DNA from: Roseomonas sp.
GTDB lineage: Bacteria; Pseudomonadota; Alphaproteobacteria; Acetobacterales; Acetobacteraceae
Reading direction: 5' to 3'
Length of the DNA stretch: 64,000 bases
Assembly: GCA_020249285.1 (NCBI GenBank)
Contig: JADCFX010000013.1
Span: forward strand, 1-64,000
Shown here: positions 34,999 to 44,040 of the stretch, piece after piece
Layout of the letters: each line of letters begins with the position of its first letter
Numbering within the stretch: position 1 is the stretch's first letter
The notes under the pieces: model-generated
Told to the model about the DNA's origin: nothing
Database searches by the model: none
Seen by the model: the letters and a program-made list of their open reading frames with translations, nothing else
Program-made: the position numbers and the translations under genes

Positions 34999-35507
34999 GG
35001 GTCATCCACCCGGCCACGCCGGCCAAGCCCTTCAAGCTCTGCCTTGTCGCGCTTGCGTTTGTGAAAGCCGCGGTCGCGGTGGTGTTCCGCCACAAAAGCT
35101 TCCAAGGCAGCGCGAATGCCGGGGGGTAGCGGCACGGCTTCCATCAGGTCTGAACCCGAATCGGCATAGAGATGCGCTTCACCCGCATCTACCGTCACGC
35201 GTTGCAGCGCAAAGCCGGGGGCTGCTTCCACCGGGCGCAGCACCACCCAGATGCTGGGGCTGCTGCTTTCCAGATTGTGTTTGTAATTATCCGTATCGGT
35301 CGGGTGCAAAGCCACTTCGGCATTGCCAGCGAAAAACAGGCTGCGTCCGGCTTCTTCGCGCATCAGCGTCCAGGCCGGCAGGACCGGCGCGTCTTCCAGC
35401 ACCTCCACCGCGCGCCAGGCGTACTCCGCCCATGGCGTGACACCGGGGCGGCGTTCGACCACCACGCCGACAGGGATTGAGACGGTGCCGGGGATGATCA
35501 GGCTCAT
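34995..35507 (-). CDS. DUF3305 family protein
   Basis: The 170-residue protein has the DUF3305 pattern: 'IPVGVVVERRPGVTPWAEYA', 'WRAVEVLEDAP', 'VALHPTDTDNYKHNLES' and 'PSIWVVLRP', ending in a basic tail ('HHRDRGFHKRKRDKAELEG'). It has no membrane segment. Its start overlaps the stop of the DUF6352-like gene and its stop overlaps the DUF3306 start, so the genes are cotranslated. The family is linked by position to formate dehydrogenase. The biochemical role is unknown. Confidence 0.9.
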   Translation of the reverse strand: MSLIIPGTVSIPVGVVVERRPGVTPWAEYAWRAVEVLEDAPVLPAWTLMREEAGRSLFFAGNAEVALHPTDTDNYKHNLESSSPSIWVVLRPVEAAPGFALQRVTVDAGEAHLYADSGSDLMEAVPLPPGIRAALEAFVAEHHRDRGFHKRKRDKAELEGLGRRGRVDDP

Positions 35508-36544
35508 GCGCCCTTCTCCGCGGTCAGCAGCGGCAGGCCGGCCACAAGGTTTTGCGGCTTCATGCGCAACCTATTCGCTGCATCCATGGCAAGCGCAAGA
35601 TAAATCGGCTTGCCCGCCACGCGCGGCAGTACCCGCGCGCCGTCGGCGAATTCCAGAACGCCAAGCCACAGGATACGCGCAAGCCGCTCCTGCGCCACCT
35701 TCTTGCCCTGCCAGAGATCATTGGTGATCGCGGTCGCTTCCGTATCAAGCCCGATATGCCAGCGCCAATCGCGATCTTCGATGGTTGGCACGGCGCGGAT
35801 CGTCACTTCCTCGCCAAACAAATGCCGTATGAAGCGGGCCATCGCGCGCGCCAGCCCCTGCTGGCCGGGGCGGCCTTCCGCGATATCAAGCGCGAAATCA
35901 TGCGCATCCGATCGCCCGTGATAGAGATGCCCAATGCTGTCTGACAGCACATCAATTTCGACTTCTCGAGGCGGCGCGCCGGCTTCGACCAGCAATTGGC
36001 CAATGGCACCAAAGCCGCCGTCGCGGCCACGCATTTCCAGCACTTCCTCATCCGCCAGCAGTAGTGACCCCTGATTGATGGCCGCGCGTTGCGGGCGATA
36101 GAAAAGCTCAGCGGCACGCAGCGCGAAGGGATCGCCCTCACCTTCCATCGCGGCGCGGGCGACAAGATGCGTCAGCATTTGCAGGAAGATGGGCGGGATG
36201 CCGCCGACGTCACCGCGATAAAGCGCAAGCCAGGCTTCTTCCAGGCTGGACGCAGCGCGGACGCGATCACGAAAGCCCAGAAAATGCCGCCAATTTTCCT
36301 GTGCATCGGCATCGGCAAGGGTGGCGATGCGCGCTGCTTCCACGGGTTGTTCCGGTGCTGCCAGCAAGGCCTCATGCAGCGCCACTTCAGCCGAGCAGGC
36401 TTCGTCTGGCGGCACCAATTCTGGCCGGGCGAGGAAGGCGCGCCATAAATCCGGCGTGGCGCGCAGCCGGCCATGCGGCGCGGCCTCACACAAATGATGC
36501 CCGGAAGCGACCCAGAAATCACCGGGGGAGAGCATGGCACTCAT
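35504..36544 (-). CDS. DUF6352-like protein of the formate dehydrogenase locus
   Basis: The 346-residue soluble protein begins 'DFWVASGHHLCEAAPHGRL' and contains 'IPPIFLQMLTHLVARAAMEG', 'HGRSDAHDFALDIAEGRPGQ' and 'ARFIRHLFGEEVTIRAVPTI'. I recognise this as the uncharacterised family that accompanies DUF3305/DUF3306 in alphaproteobacterial formate dehydrogenase clusters. Several conserved His, Asp and Cys residues could bind a metal or cofactor, but no known catalytic motif is visible. Start and stop both overlap neighbours by 4 bases. Confidence 0.82.
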   Translation of the reverse strand: MSAMLSPGDFWVASGHHLCEAAPHGRLRATPDLWRAFLARPELVPPDEACSAEVALHEALLAAPEQPVEAARIATLADADAQENWRHFLGFRDRVRAASSLEEAWLALYRGDVGGIPPIFLQMLTHLVARAAMEGEGDPFALRAAELFYRPQRAAINQGSLLLADEEVLEMRGRDGGFGAIGQLLVEAGAPPREVEIDVLSDSIGHLYHGRSDAHDFALDIAEGRPGQQGLARAMARFIRHLFGEEVTIRAVPTIEDRDWRWHIGLDTEATAITNDLWQGKKVAQERLARILWLGVLEFADGARVLPRVAGKPIYLALAMDAANRLRMKPQNLVAGLPLLTAEKGA

Positions 36545-37095
36545 GCTTCGCGCTTTCCGACTTTTGTCAGATCAGGGCGCAGGATAGGTTCATCCTCCTC
36601 CTCCCCATGGGTTTCCACGCTGGCAAAAACCGGCAGGCTTTCAAAACTGCGATGCTGTTCGGCGCGCAGATGCAGCGTGCGGAAGCGTTCGCGCTGTTCG
36701 CCGCCTTCAATGCTGCGGGTCAAGGCGAGCACCGTGCCCGGCGGGTGATCACAAAGCTGTTCGGCAAAGGCCAATTCCTCCTCAGCCGCGGCGCGGGCCG
36801 CTACTTCATCCGGCGCGCCATGGGCCAGGCGGATATGGGCGGCAAGCGCGGCCAAGGCTGCGGCGCGGTCGGCGGCGCTGGCTTCCGCCACCTCCACCAA
36901 AGTCGCCCAGCCAAAGCTGCCAAGCCCGAGGAAACCACCGCGAAAGGCCTGACGGCGCTTGCCGGACATATGCGCCGGGTCCTCATCCCAGAAGGAAAAG
37001 CCACCCGGCACGGCCCATTCGCCGGGTTCGGCCGCCTGGTCGAAAATCACGGTGTCTGAGGCATCGAGGCGGATGGTGCGGGGCAGCCTTGTCAT
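36541..37095 (-). CDS. DUF6505-like protein of the formate dehydrogenase locus
   Basis: The 184-residue protein starts 'LPRTIRLDASDTVIFDQAAE' and has 'GEWAVPGGFSFWDEDPAHM', 'RRQAFRGGFLGLGSFGWAT' and 'EEELAFAEQLCDHPPGTVLA'. It matches the small uncharacterised family found between the ligase-like and DUF6352 genes in these loci. No signal peptide, membrane helix or known active site is seen. It overlaps genes on both sides by 4 bases, so expression is coupled. Function unknown. Confidence 0.82.
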   Translation of the reverse strand: MTRLPRTIRLDASDTVIFDQAAEPGEWAVPGGFSFWDEDPAHMSGKRRQAFRGGFLGLGSFGWATLVEVAEASAADRAAALAALAAHIRLAHGAPDEVAARAAAEEELAFAEQLCDHPPGTVLALTRSIEGGEQRERFRTLHLRAEQHRSFESLPVFASVETHGEEEDEPILRPDLTKVGKREA

Positions 37096-37847
37096 GCCAA
37101 AGCCTCCGCCAGGGAAAGGGTTTCGCGCCCTGCCCCACCTTCCAGCACCAGATCGCCACTGGCCGGCACAATGCCGCGCCGCGCGCCGGCGCCAAGCCTG
37201 GGGTCAAGCCGCGCGAGGTAGCGCTCGGCCAAAGTCTTGAAGCCGCGCCCCTGCCAATCGGCCACCGTCGCCATGAAATGCCGCGCCCAGGCGGCGACCA
37301 GCAGCGCGGGGGTCAGATCATCATAGCCTTCCGCCAGCAGGGATGTGCGGTCCGGGCGTTCGCCGGGCTCTGCATCGACATATTCGGCAAAGCGGAGTTC
37401 GATCCCCACCACGAGCCAGGGCGGCGTGGCATCCGGCGCAAGGCCGGAAGGCAGGCCAAGCCGGGTTTGCCCGACCAGGGCGCCATTCAGGCGAAGCCGG
37501 GCGGGCCAGTCGAAAATCAGCGGGATATCGGGCGGGCCATAAGCGCCAAGCGCATCGGCCAAAGCGACGCTAGCGGCATGCAGCGCGAGCCTGGTGGCAG
37601 GCAATGATTCTTGGGGTTCGAGCACAATCGCCGCTTCCGCCCGCGCCCAAGACCGGACCCAAACCAGCGTGCCGGCGCCTTTTTCCGGGGCAAGCGTGCA
37701 GGCATGGCGCAGCGCATCGCCACCCTCACGGAGGGCGATGATCGGCGTGAAAACACTTGGCAATGCGGGCAAATCTTCAACCACCCTGGCGCCATCCCTC
37801 GTCAGCCTGTCTTGGGTGCCATATATGCCGCGCCGCGCTGTCTTCAC
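37092..37847 (-). CDS. Biotin/lipoate protein ligase-like protein
   Basis: The 251-residue protein has a biotin/lipoate A/B ligase-like fold in weak form: 'EGGDALRHACTLAPEKGAGT' (ligase start), 'WVRSWARAEAAIVLEP', 'HAASVALADALGAYGPPDI', 'FDWPARLRLNGALVGQTRLG' and a C-terminal DUF4444-like part ('GRGFKTLAERYLARL'). Classic ligases use GRGRRGR and KWPND motifs; here 'FDWPARLRLNG' stands in the latter position, so activity may be altered. The GTG at 37847 is the longest start; a GTG at 37784 is also plausible and would leave more promoter space. It heads the DUF operon. Confidence 0.82.
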   Translation of the reverse strand: MKTARRGIYGTQDRLTRDGARVVEDLPALPSVFTPIIALREGGDALRHACTLAPEKGAGTLVWVRSWARAEAAIVLEPQESLPATRLALHAASVALADALGAYGPPDIPLIFDWPARLRLNGALVGQTRLGLPSGLAPDATPPWLVVGIELRFAEYVDAEPGERPDRTSLLAEGYDDLTPALLVAAWARHFMATVADWQGRGFKTLAERYLARLDPRLGAGARRGIVPASGDLVLEGGAGRETLSLAEALA

Positions 37848-37871
37848 AGCGGGGGGTCAGGGGAAAGCATC

Positions 37872-39920
37872 ATGGCGGAGGAAAAGGGGCGGATCGCCCT
37901 GGTGTGTAGCTGCGAAGATACCATGCTGTTGGATGGCAAGGCGCTCACGCGCGGCTGCGGCGCTGGCGTTGAAATCCGCGGCGCCGAGCAGCTTTGCATG
38001 GCCCAATTGGATCGGTTCGAGGCGGCTTTGGCGACAGGCCGGCCACTCACCATCGCCTGTACCGCCCAAGCCCCGCTTTTCGCCCAGGAAGCCGAGGCCG
38101 CCGGCGCCGCCACCCCGGTTTTTGTCAATATCCGAGAGACCGCCGGCTGGTCCGCCGAAGGCAAACAAGCCGGGCCGAAAATGGCCGCGCTGATCGCCGC
38201 CGCCGCGGAGCCCATGCCAGAAATCCCCCTGGTCAGCCTGGAAAGCGCCGGTATCGCCCTGGTGTTGGGGCGCGATGAGGTGGCGCTGACTGCCGCCACG
38301 AAGCTGCAAGACAAGCTCGATATCACTGTTTTACTGACAGGCGAGGCGCCGGTGGCGCCGCCTCGGCAAGCGGCCTTCCCGGTGATGCGCGGGCGGGCGC
38401 GAGCGGCCAGCGGTTACCTCGGCGCTTTTGAAGTGACGGTGGATGGCGCGGCGGCGCCGAGCCCCGCTTCCCGCGCTGCTTATGCTTGGGGCAAGGGAAA
38501 GGATGGCGCGATCAGCCGCGCCGATATCATCCTGGATCTGACCGGCGCCGCGCCGTTGTTTCCGGCGCATGAGGTACGTCAAGGGTATCTGCGCGCCGAT
38601 CCCACCGATGCGGCGGCACTGGAACGCGCCATCACCGCAGCGGGCGAATTGGTCGGCAGTTTCGACAAGCCGCGTTTCGTGACGTTCGACGGCAAGCTTT
38701 GCGCCCATGCGCGCAACAAGCGCGAAGGCTGCCGGCGCTGCCTGGATCTCTGCCCGACAGGCGCCATTACGCCGGGCACGGGTCCGCTCAAGGACCAGGT
38801 GGTGATCAGTGCGGAGATTTGCGCGGGTTGCGGTGCCTGTGCCGCAGTCTGCCCAACCGGTGCCGCGACCTATGCGCTGCCGCCGACCCAGGCCTTGTTG
38901 CGGCGGCTGCGGCGCTTGTTGCTGACCTATGCCGATGCGGGCGGTGAGGCGCCGGTGGTGTTGCTGCATGATGATGCGCATGGGGAGGCTTTGATTGATG
39001 CCCTCGCCCGCCATGGCGATGGGCTGCCGGCGCGTGTGTTGCCAATGCGGGTCAATGAGGTTTCATCGCTCGATTTGGCGGTTTTTGCCGGCGCCTTCGC
39101 CTGGGGCGCGGCGGCGGTGCGGCTGCTGGCGCCTGCCAAACGCGGCCATGGCGTGGATGGTGTGTTGCGGAACATTGATTACACGGCGGCAGTGCTGGAA
39201 GGGCTTGGGCTTGCCGGCGCGGCGCCGCGCGCTGCGCTGCTGGAAACCGATGATCCGTTCTCAATGGGAGAGGCCTTGGCCGCCCTGCCCCGCATGGCCT
39301 TTGGCTTCGCCCCGGCGCGGTTTGAGGCTTTGGGCAGCCCGCGGGAGATGGCGCAGCAAGGTTTCCGTGCCTTGCGCGAAGCCGCCGGCGCACGGGCCGC
39401 GATGGTTCCCTTGCCGGAGAAAGCGCCCTTTGGTTTGGCGCTTGTGGATCAGGCGGGCTGCACGCTTTGCCTTGCCTGCACCAGCGTCTGCCCAACCAGC
39501 GCCTTCAGCGCCAATCCGGACCAGCCGGAATTGCGCTTTTTGGAAGATGCCTGCGTGCAATGCGGGCTTTGCGCCGCAACTTGCCCGGAGAAGGTAATTA
39601 CGCTGGAGCCTCGGCTGAATTTCGCGCCCGAAGCCGCGCAGCCTTTGGTGGTGAAGGCGGAAGAACCCGCCGCCTGCCCGCGCTGCAATAAGTTGTTCGG
39701 CACGAAATCATCCATCGCGCGAGTTAAGGCGAAGCTTGCCGCGCATTGGATGTTCGCGGACCCAGCGCGTCAGGCTTTGCTGGATTTGTGTGAGGATTGC
39801 CGCGTTTTGGAAGCGACGAATGGCGGTATTGATCCCTATGCCGGCGCACCGCGCCCGGTGACGAAGACGACTGAGGATTATTTGCGCGAGGCGGAGCGGG
39901 CGAAGCGCGACGAAAGCTGA
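37872..39920 (+). CDS. Large multi-cluster 4Fe-4S protein of the formate dehydrogenase locus
   Basis: The 682-residue soluble protein has two ferredoxin pairs: residues 277-327 ('CRRCLDLCP', 'CAGCGACAAVCP') and 530-571 ('CTLCLACTSVCP', 'CVQCGLCAATCP'), plus N-terminal cysteines ('CSCEDTM', 'GCGAG') and two late CxxC pairs (602/605 and 640/643). Between the ferredoxin pairs, residues 360-450 resemble an MvhD/FlpD-like alpha/beta domain. ATG 37872 was chosen because family-like sequence starts there. It is divergent from the DUF operon. It may pass electrons in the cytoplasm for the formate dehydrogenase system; the partner is unknown. Confidence 0.88.
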   Translation: MAEEKGRIALVCSCEDTMLLDGKALTRGCGAGVEIRGAEQLCMAQLDRFEAALATGRPLTIACTAQAPLFAQEAEAAGAATPVFVNIRETAGWSAEGKQAGPKMAALIAAAAEPMPEIPLVSLESAGIALVLGRDEVALTAATKLQDKLDITVLLTGEAPVAPPRQAAFPVMRGRARAASGYLGAFEVTVDGAAAPSPASRAAYAWGKGKDGAISRADIILDLTGAAPLFPAHEVRQGYLRADPTDAAALERAITAAGELVGSFDKPRFVTFDGKLCAHARNKREGCRRCLDLCPTGAITPGTGPLKDQVVISAEICAGCGACAAVCPTGAATYALPPTQALLRRLRRLLLTYADAGGEAPVVLLHDDAHGEALIDALARHGDGLPARVLPMRVNEVSSLDLAVFAGAFAWGAAAVRLLAPAKRGHGVDGVLRNIDYTAAVLEGLGLAGAAPRAALLETDDPFSMGEALAALPRMAFGFAPARFEALGSPREMAQQGFRALREAAGARAAMVPLPEKAPFGLALVDQAGCTLCLACTSVCPTSAFSANPDQPELRFLEDACVQCGLCAATCPEKVITLEPRLNFAPEAAQPLVVKAEEPAACPRCNKLFGTKSSIARVKAKLAAHWMFADPARQALLDLCEDCRVLEATNGGIDPYAGAPRPVTKTTEDYLREAERAKRDES

Positions 39921-40034
39921 AAGAGCAGGACCAATCCGCAGCAGCCGCATTGCGGCCATGGCAAGGCGCGCTAAGCGCAAGGCGGCCCAGGCTTTTCTCT
40001 TGACCGCCAGCCCCCCGGCGCCCATTCCGGGGGC

Positions 40035-41204
40035 TTGAAGACCGATCTTTCCATCCTGCCGCTACTCGCCCTGGCCGCTTTCGCGACCGGGGGTGGCATA
40101 CGCATGCTCGATCCATTGCTGCCAATGCTCGCTTCGGATTTCGGCGTGACGGTGGCGGGTGCGGCGCCAGTGTTGGCGGGGTTTTCCATCGCCTATGGTG
40201 CCGGGCAGTTGGTGATCGGGCCGCTTGGCGATCGCTACGGGAAGCTCCGCGTCGCCTGGTTTGCCTTGTTGCTTTATGGCTTTGGCCTGGCAGCCTGCAC
40301 GCTTGCCTGGGACCTCTCGGCCATGGTGGCGCTGCGCACACTCACGGGCTTGCTGGCGGGGGCGGTGATCCCCTTGGCACTCGCCTGGATTGGTGACGCG
40401 GTGCCCTATGCCGAGAGGCAGGCAACCATCGGGCGCTTCCTGACCGGCATGGTGATGGCGCAGTTGCTGGTCGGGCCGCTTTCCGGCGTCTTGGCAGACT
40501 TGGCCGGCTGGCGTGCTTCCTTCCTGGTGCTGGCTTTGCTGGCGCTGGTGGTCTCGGTGCTGCTTGGGCGGCGGTTGGGGTCAGGCTTATTCCGGCTGGA
40601 ATCATCCGAGTCCGGGCTTAGCTTCCGCGCAAGCTTCCGGCCCTATCTGACGCTGTTTTCGCGCCCCGCCGGGCAGCGCCTGATGGTGGCCGCCTTCATT
40701 GATGGCGCGGCGCTGTTTGGTGGCGCTTTTCCGTTGACGGGGTCACTGTTGATCGAGCGTTTCGGCTATTCGCCGGCCATGGCGGGCCTGGTGGTGGCGG
40801 GCTTCGGGCTTGGTGCCTTCACCTATACGCGGCTTGCGAAAAGCCTGGTGGCGCGCTTTGGCGAAAAGCGCCTGCTGACCTTGGGCGGCGTGCTGCTGGC
40901 CGCTGGGCTGGTGGGGACAGCCTTCGCCCCGAATGGGCTGGCGGTGGCGGCGATGCAATTCTGGCTCGGTCTTGCCTTCTACATGCTGCATGGCGTCTTG
41001 CAGGCGCGCGCGACCGAGGCGCTGCCCGAAGCGCGCGGGACCGCGGTGGCGGCCTTTGCCATGGCGTTGTTCTTTGGCCAGAGTATTGGCGCCCTGGTGT
41101 TCGGCACCATTCTGCATATGGCGGGCTATGCGGCGGTATTTGTTGTGGCGGCGATTGCGACGCTTGGCTTGATGGTCTGGAGCCGGCGGCTGCTCAGTGT
41201 TTAA
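40035..41204 (+). CDS. MFS transporter
   Basis: A 389-residue carrier with about twelve hydrophobic helices. The family motif A loop reads 'GPLGDRYGKLRVAW' and helix 1 has 'GGGIRMLDPLLPMLASDFGV'. It resembles YnfM/sugar-efflux-type or drug-efflux 12-helix MFS members. The start is TTG (40035): the first ATG would cut into helix 1, so a TTG or other non-ATG start is needed. The substrate is not predictable. The gene stands alone, followed by a bidirectional terminator. Confidence 0.88.
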   Translation: MKTDLSILPLLALAAFATGGGIRMLDPLLPMLASDFGVTVAGAAPVLAGFSIAYGAGQLVIGPLGDRYGKLRVAWFALLLYGFGLAACTLAWDLSAMVALRTLTGLLAGAVIPLALAWIGDAVPYAERQATIGRFLTGMVMAQLLVGPLSGVLADLAGWRASFLVLALLALVVSVLLGRRLGSGLFRLESSESGLSFRASFRPYLTLFSRPAGQRLMVAAFIDGAALFGGAFPLTGSLLIERFGYSPAMAGLVVAGFGLGAFTYTRLAKSLVARFGEKRLLTLGGVLLAAGLVGTAFAPNGLAVAAMQFWLGLAFYMLHGVLQARATEALPEARGTAVAAFAMALFFGQSIGALVFGTILHMAGYAAVFVVAAIATLGLMVWSRRLLSV

Positions 41205-41223
41205 TCGCCAATAAGTGGAGCAT

Positions 41224-41260
41224 AAAAAAAGGGGCAGTCGGGGACCGCCCCTTTCGTTTA
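41224..41260. terminator. Bidirectional intrinsic terminator
   Basis: An A run, then GGGGC (41231-41235), an 11-base loop, GCCCC (41247-41251) and a T-rich tail; extended by AAA/TTT pairs. It reads as a terminator from both sides and sits between the convergent MFS and substrate-binding-protein genes. Confidence 0.8.
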
Positions 41261-41286
41261 GCAGGCTTCACAAAAGCGGGCGGCGT

Positions 41287-42906
41287 TCAGCGCAAATCTA
41301 CCGTCGTCAGATCCTGGAACCAGGATTGGGCCGAGGTGAAGCCCGTCACGCGCCGGCTCATGGCGCGGGGGTTCAAATCATGCACAATCCAAAGCCAAGG
41401 CGCGCTATCCACCAGCCTTTCATGCGCGGTCTTCAGCAGCGCCTGGATGCGCGCCGGATCGGTCGCGGTTTCAAGCTCTTGGAAGGCGGTATCGAACGCC
41501 TCATCCCGCCAATGGCCGGAATTAGACCCGCGCGGGGAGAAATTGGCGGAAAGGAACCAACGCGCCATTTGCGATGGGTCTGAGGAAACCAGGCTGGTAT
41601 TGGTGGCATCCGCGCCCAGCCATTGTGGCTGATCCGGCGCCACGCGCTGCGCACCCAAAAGCGTATTCCATTCCACGACTTCGAAAGTGACTTCAACGCC
41701 GCAATTTTCCTTGAGCGATTGCTGCATGAATTCATTCATGGGCAAGGGCAGCATCTGGCCGGAACCGGATGAGGAAATGGCGATTTTCAGCCGTAGCGGG
41801 CGCTGCGCATTATAGCCCGCCTCTGCCAGCAAGGCGCGGCCCCGGGCGGGGTCCAGCCTGTAGCGATGGGTCGGGTTGCCGAAATTCGGATCATTTGCCT
41901 TGAAAAAACCCACGGAAGGTTCGGCAATGCCATTCAGCAATTGTACCATGCCTCCGCGGTCAAAGCAGTAATTCAGCCCCTGGCGCACGCGAATATCCGC
42001 AACCGGGCTATTGGCGCGGCCTGCCGCGAAGACCCAGGGCCAGACATGCGGGTAGGAATTCGTGACAATATTGAAGCCCGCCTGACGGAGCGATTGCAGC
42101 GCATCGGGCGGCGGCACTTCAATCCAATCCACCTGGCCGGAACGCAGCGCGGCAAGCCGCGTATTGGCTTCCGGCATGGGCAGCAGAATCACGCGATCAA
42201 GCTTGGGGCGACGCGCTTCATCCCAATAGGTCGCATTGCGCGTCAATTCCGCCGATTGGCGCGGCACAAAGCGCGAAAGCCGGAAGGGGCCGGTGCCCGC
42301 CGGCGGCAAGGCCGCAACACGCGCCCAATCCCGCCCGCCTTGTTCGAATGAATTGGGCGAGGTCATGAGCACATAAACGATCAGATACGGCCAATAGGAA
42401 ACCGGGCGCGTTGTGGTGGTTTCAAAGGTGAAGTCATCCACCTTGCGATAGGATTCCAGCACGGGGATGCGCCCGCGCGTGATCGCGCTGCCTGTCGCGT
42501 CAAACTGCGGGCTATCATTCTTGAAGAAACGGTCGAAGTTCCACAGCACCGCATCGGCGTTGAAGGGCGTGCCATCATGGAAGGTCACGCCACGGCGCAG
42601 TGTGAAGCGCCAAACACGCGGATTGGCCGGATCCTGAACCCATGATTCAGCAAGCCCGGGGCGCAGCCCAGCCACCTGATCAGCACGGGACAAATCCCAG
42701 GCGGTCAGCGCTTCAAACGCGGTGTAGCCCAAAAAGCGCATGCCTTCGAAGCCGTTATTGGGCATGCCTGAGGTGGTCGGCACATCCGCCGCCGTCATGC
42801 CGATGCGCAGCGTCTTGGGCTGCTGCTGCGCTTCGGCGCCCGCAATACCCATGGCCATCAGGGCAGCGGACAGCGCCGCGCCCCAAAGGCGGTTTTTCCA
42901 GTTCAT
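41287..42906 (-). CDS. Peptide/nickel-type ABC transporter substrate-binding protein
   Basis: The 539-residue protein has a signal peptide (residues 1-26, 'AMGIAGAEA' cleavage) and is periplasmic. SBP_bac_5 features are 'YTAFEALTAWDLSR', 'LAESWVQDPANPRVWRFTLR', 'GVTFHDGTPFNADAVLWNFD' and 'TGPFRLSRFVPRQSAELTRN'. Such proteins bind oligopeptides, metals or other solutes. No permease or ATPase genes lie next to it, so it is an orphan; it might feed a transporter encoded elsewhere. The ligand is unknown. Confidence 0.93.
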   Translation of the reverse strand: MNWKNRLWGAALSAALMAMGIAGAEAQQQPKTLRIGMTAADVPTTSGMPNNGFEGMRFLGYTAFEALTAWDLSRADQVAGLRPGLAESWVQDPANPRVWRFTLRRGVTFHDGTPFNADAVLWNFDRFFKNDSPQFDATGSAITRGRIPVLESYRKVDDFTFETTTTRPVSYWPYLIVYVLMTSPNSFEQGGRDWARVAALPPAGTGPFRLSRFVPRQSAELTRNATYWDEARRPKLDRVILLPMPEANTRLAALRSGQVDWIEVPPPDALQSLRQAGFNIVTNSYPHVWPWVFAAGRANSPVADIRVRQGLNYCFDRGGMVQLLNGIAEPSVGFFKANDPNFGNPTHRYRLDPARGRALLAEAGYNAQRPLRLKIAISSSGSGQMLPLPMNEFMQQSLKENCGVEVTFEVVEWNTLLGAQRVAPDQPQWLGADATNTSLVSSDPSQMARWFLSANFSPRGSNSGHWRDEAFDTAFQELETATDPARIQALLKTAHERLVDSAPWLWIVHDLNPRAMSRRVTGFTSAQSWFQDLTTVDLR

Positions 42907-42987
42907 GTTCAGTCTCCCGTCAGCGGCAGCGCGGGGGCGCTACCTTGCGGAAAGCGTAGCAAGGATTGGGCCGGGGCCAAGCCCCGA

Positions 42988-43956
42988 TTATTCAACCTTG
43001 ATATTCTGGCTGCGGATCAGATCGCCCCACATGACCAATTCTTCAGCAAGGGTGCGCGCCAAAACCTCAGGACCGCCGGTCTCCAGCACCACGCCCTGTT
43101 CGCCCATGCGCGCGATCAAATCAGGGTCCCGCGTCGCCACGGCCAGGGCTTGCGCGGCGCGCGCCACAATCGGGGCAGGCAAGCCCGCCGGGCCGAAAAG
43201 CCCCTGCCAGAAAACGCCGTTGAAGCCAGGCAGCGCATCGGCGACGGGCGGCAAATCCGGCAGCAGCGCCAATCTTTCCTTGGAGGAGATAGCAAGTGCG
43301 CGCGTCGCCCCTTCCCGCACCGCCGGCAGGGCTTCCTGCACCGCGCTGAACATGGCCTGCACGCGGTTTTGCCGAAGGTCAATCAACGCCGCCGCACCGC
43401 CGCGATAGGGCACATGCACCACATCAATCCCCGCCCGCGCGCGGAACAATTCCAGGCACAAATGGTTCACCGCGCCGGTGCCCGATGAACTGAAATTGAC
43501 CTTGCCAGGATTGGCCTTGGCATAGGCAATCAGCTCCGCCGTGCTGCGTACTGGCAGTGATGGATGCACATGGAGAATGAAGGCAGAGCGAAACACCATC
43601 CCAATCGGCGTGAGCGCCGCCACCGGATCGCGCGGTTGCAGATTGGGTTGCAGCGCCGGGTTGATCGCGAGCGTGGAGGTCCCCATCAGCAGCGTATAGC
43701 CATCTGGCCGCGCCTGGGCGGCGGCGTTATTCGCGACAGCCGTCGCAGCACCTGGGCGATTATCCACCACCAAAGCCTGGCCCAATTCGCGCCCCATGCG
43801 GTCCACAACGCCGCGCGCGCCGAAATCCGTGACCCCGCCCGGCGGGTAGCCCAGCAGCACGGAAACGCTGCGATTGGGCCAGGTTTCCTGGGCGCTGAGC
43901 GCAGCCGGCAGGGCCGGCGCGGCAAGGGTGGCGGCAAGCAGGGCGCGTCTTTGCAT
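42988..43956 (-). CDS. Bug-family (TctC-like) tripartite tricarboxylate substrate-binding protein
   Basis: The 322-residue periplasmic protein starts with a signal peptide (residues 1-22) and has 'WPNRSVSVLLGYPPGGVTDF', 'LGQALVVDNRPGAATAVANN', 'AQARPDGYTLLMGTSTLAIN' and 'VNFSSSGTGAVNHLCLELF', all core Bug family motifs. It would bind a carboxylate. The membrane parts TctA and TctB are absent, as is common in Betaproteobacteria and Acetobacteraceae where Bug proteins are expanded. It is divergent from phnC with a 120-base shared regulatory region. Confidence 0.95.
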   Translation of the reverse strand: MQRRALLAATLAAPALPAALSAQETWPNRSVSVLLGYPPGGVTDFGARGVVDRMGRELGQALVVDNRPGAATAVANNAAAQARPDGYTLLMGTSTLAINPALQPNLQPRDPVAALTPIGMVFRSAFILHVHPSLPVRSTAELIAYAKANPGKVNFSSSGTGAVNHLCLELFRARAGIDVVHVPYRGGAAALIDLRQNRVQAMFSAVQEALPAVREGATRALAISSKERLALLPDLPPVADALPGFNGVFWQGLFGPAGLPAPIVARAAQALAVATRDPDLIARMGEQGVVLETGGPEVLARTLAEELVMWGDLIRSQNIKVE

Positions 43957-44040
43957 GGCTGATCCTCCGTGTTTGGAAGTAAGGCTGCTTCAGGCAGGGC
44001 GCAGGATCAAGCCCCAGAAGGACTCCGATCCTTCATCATA

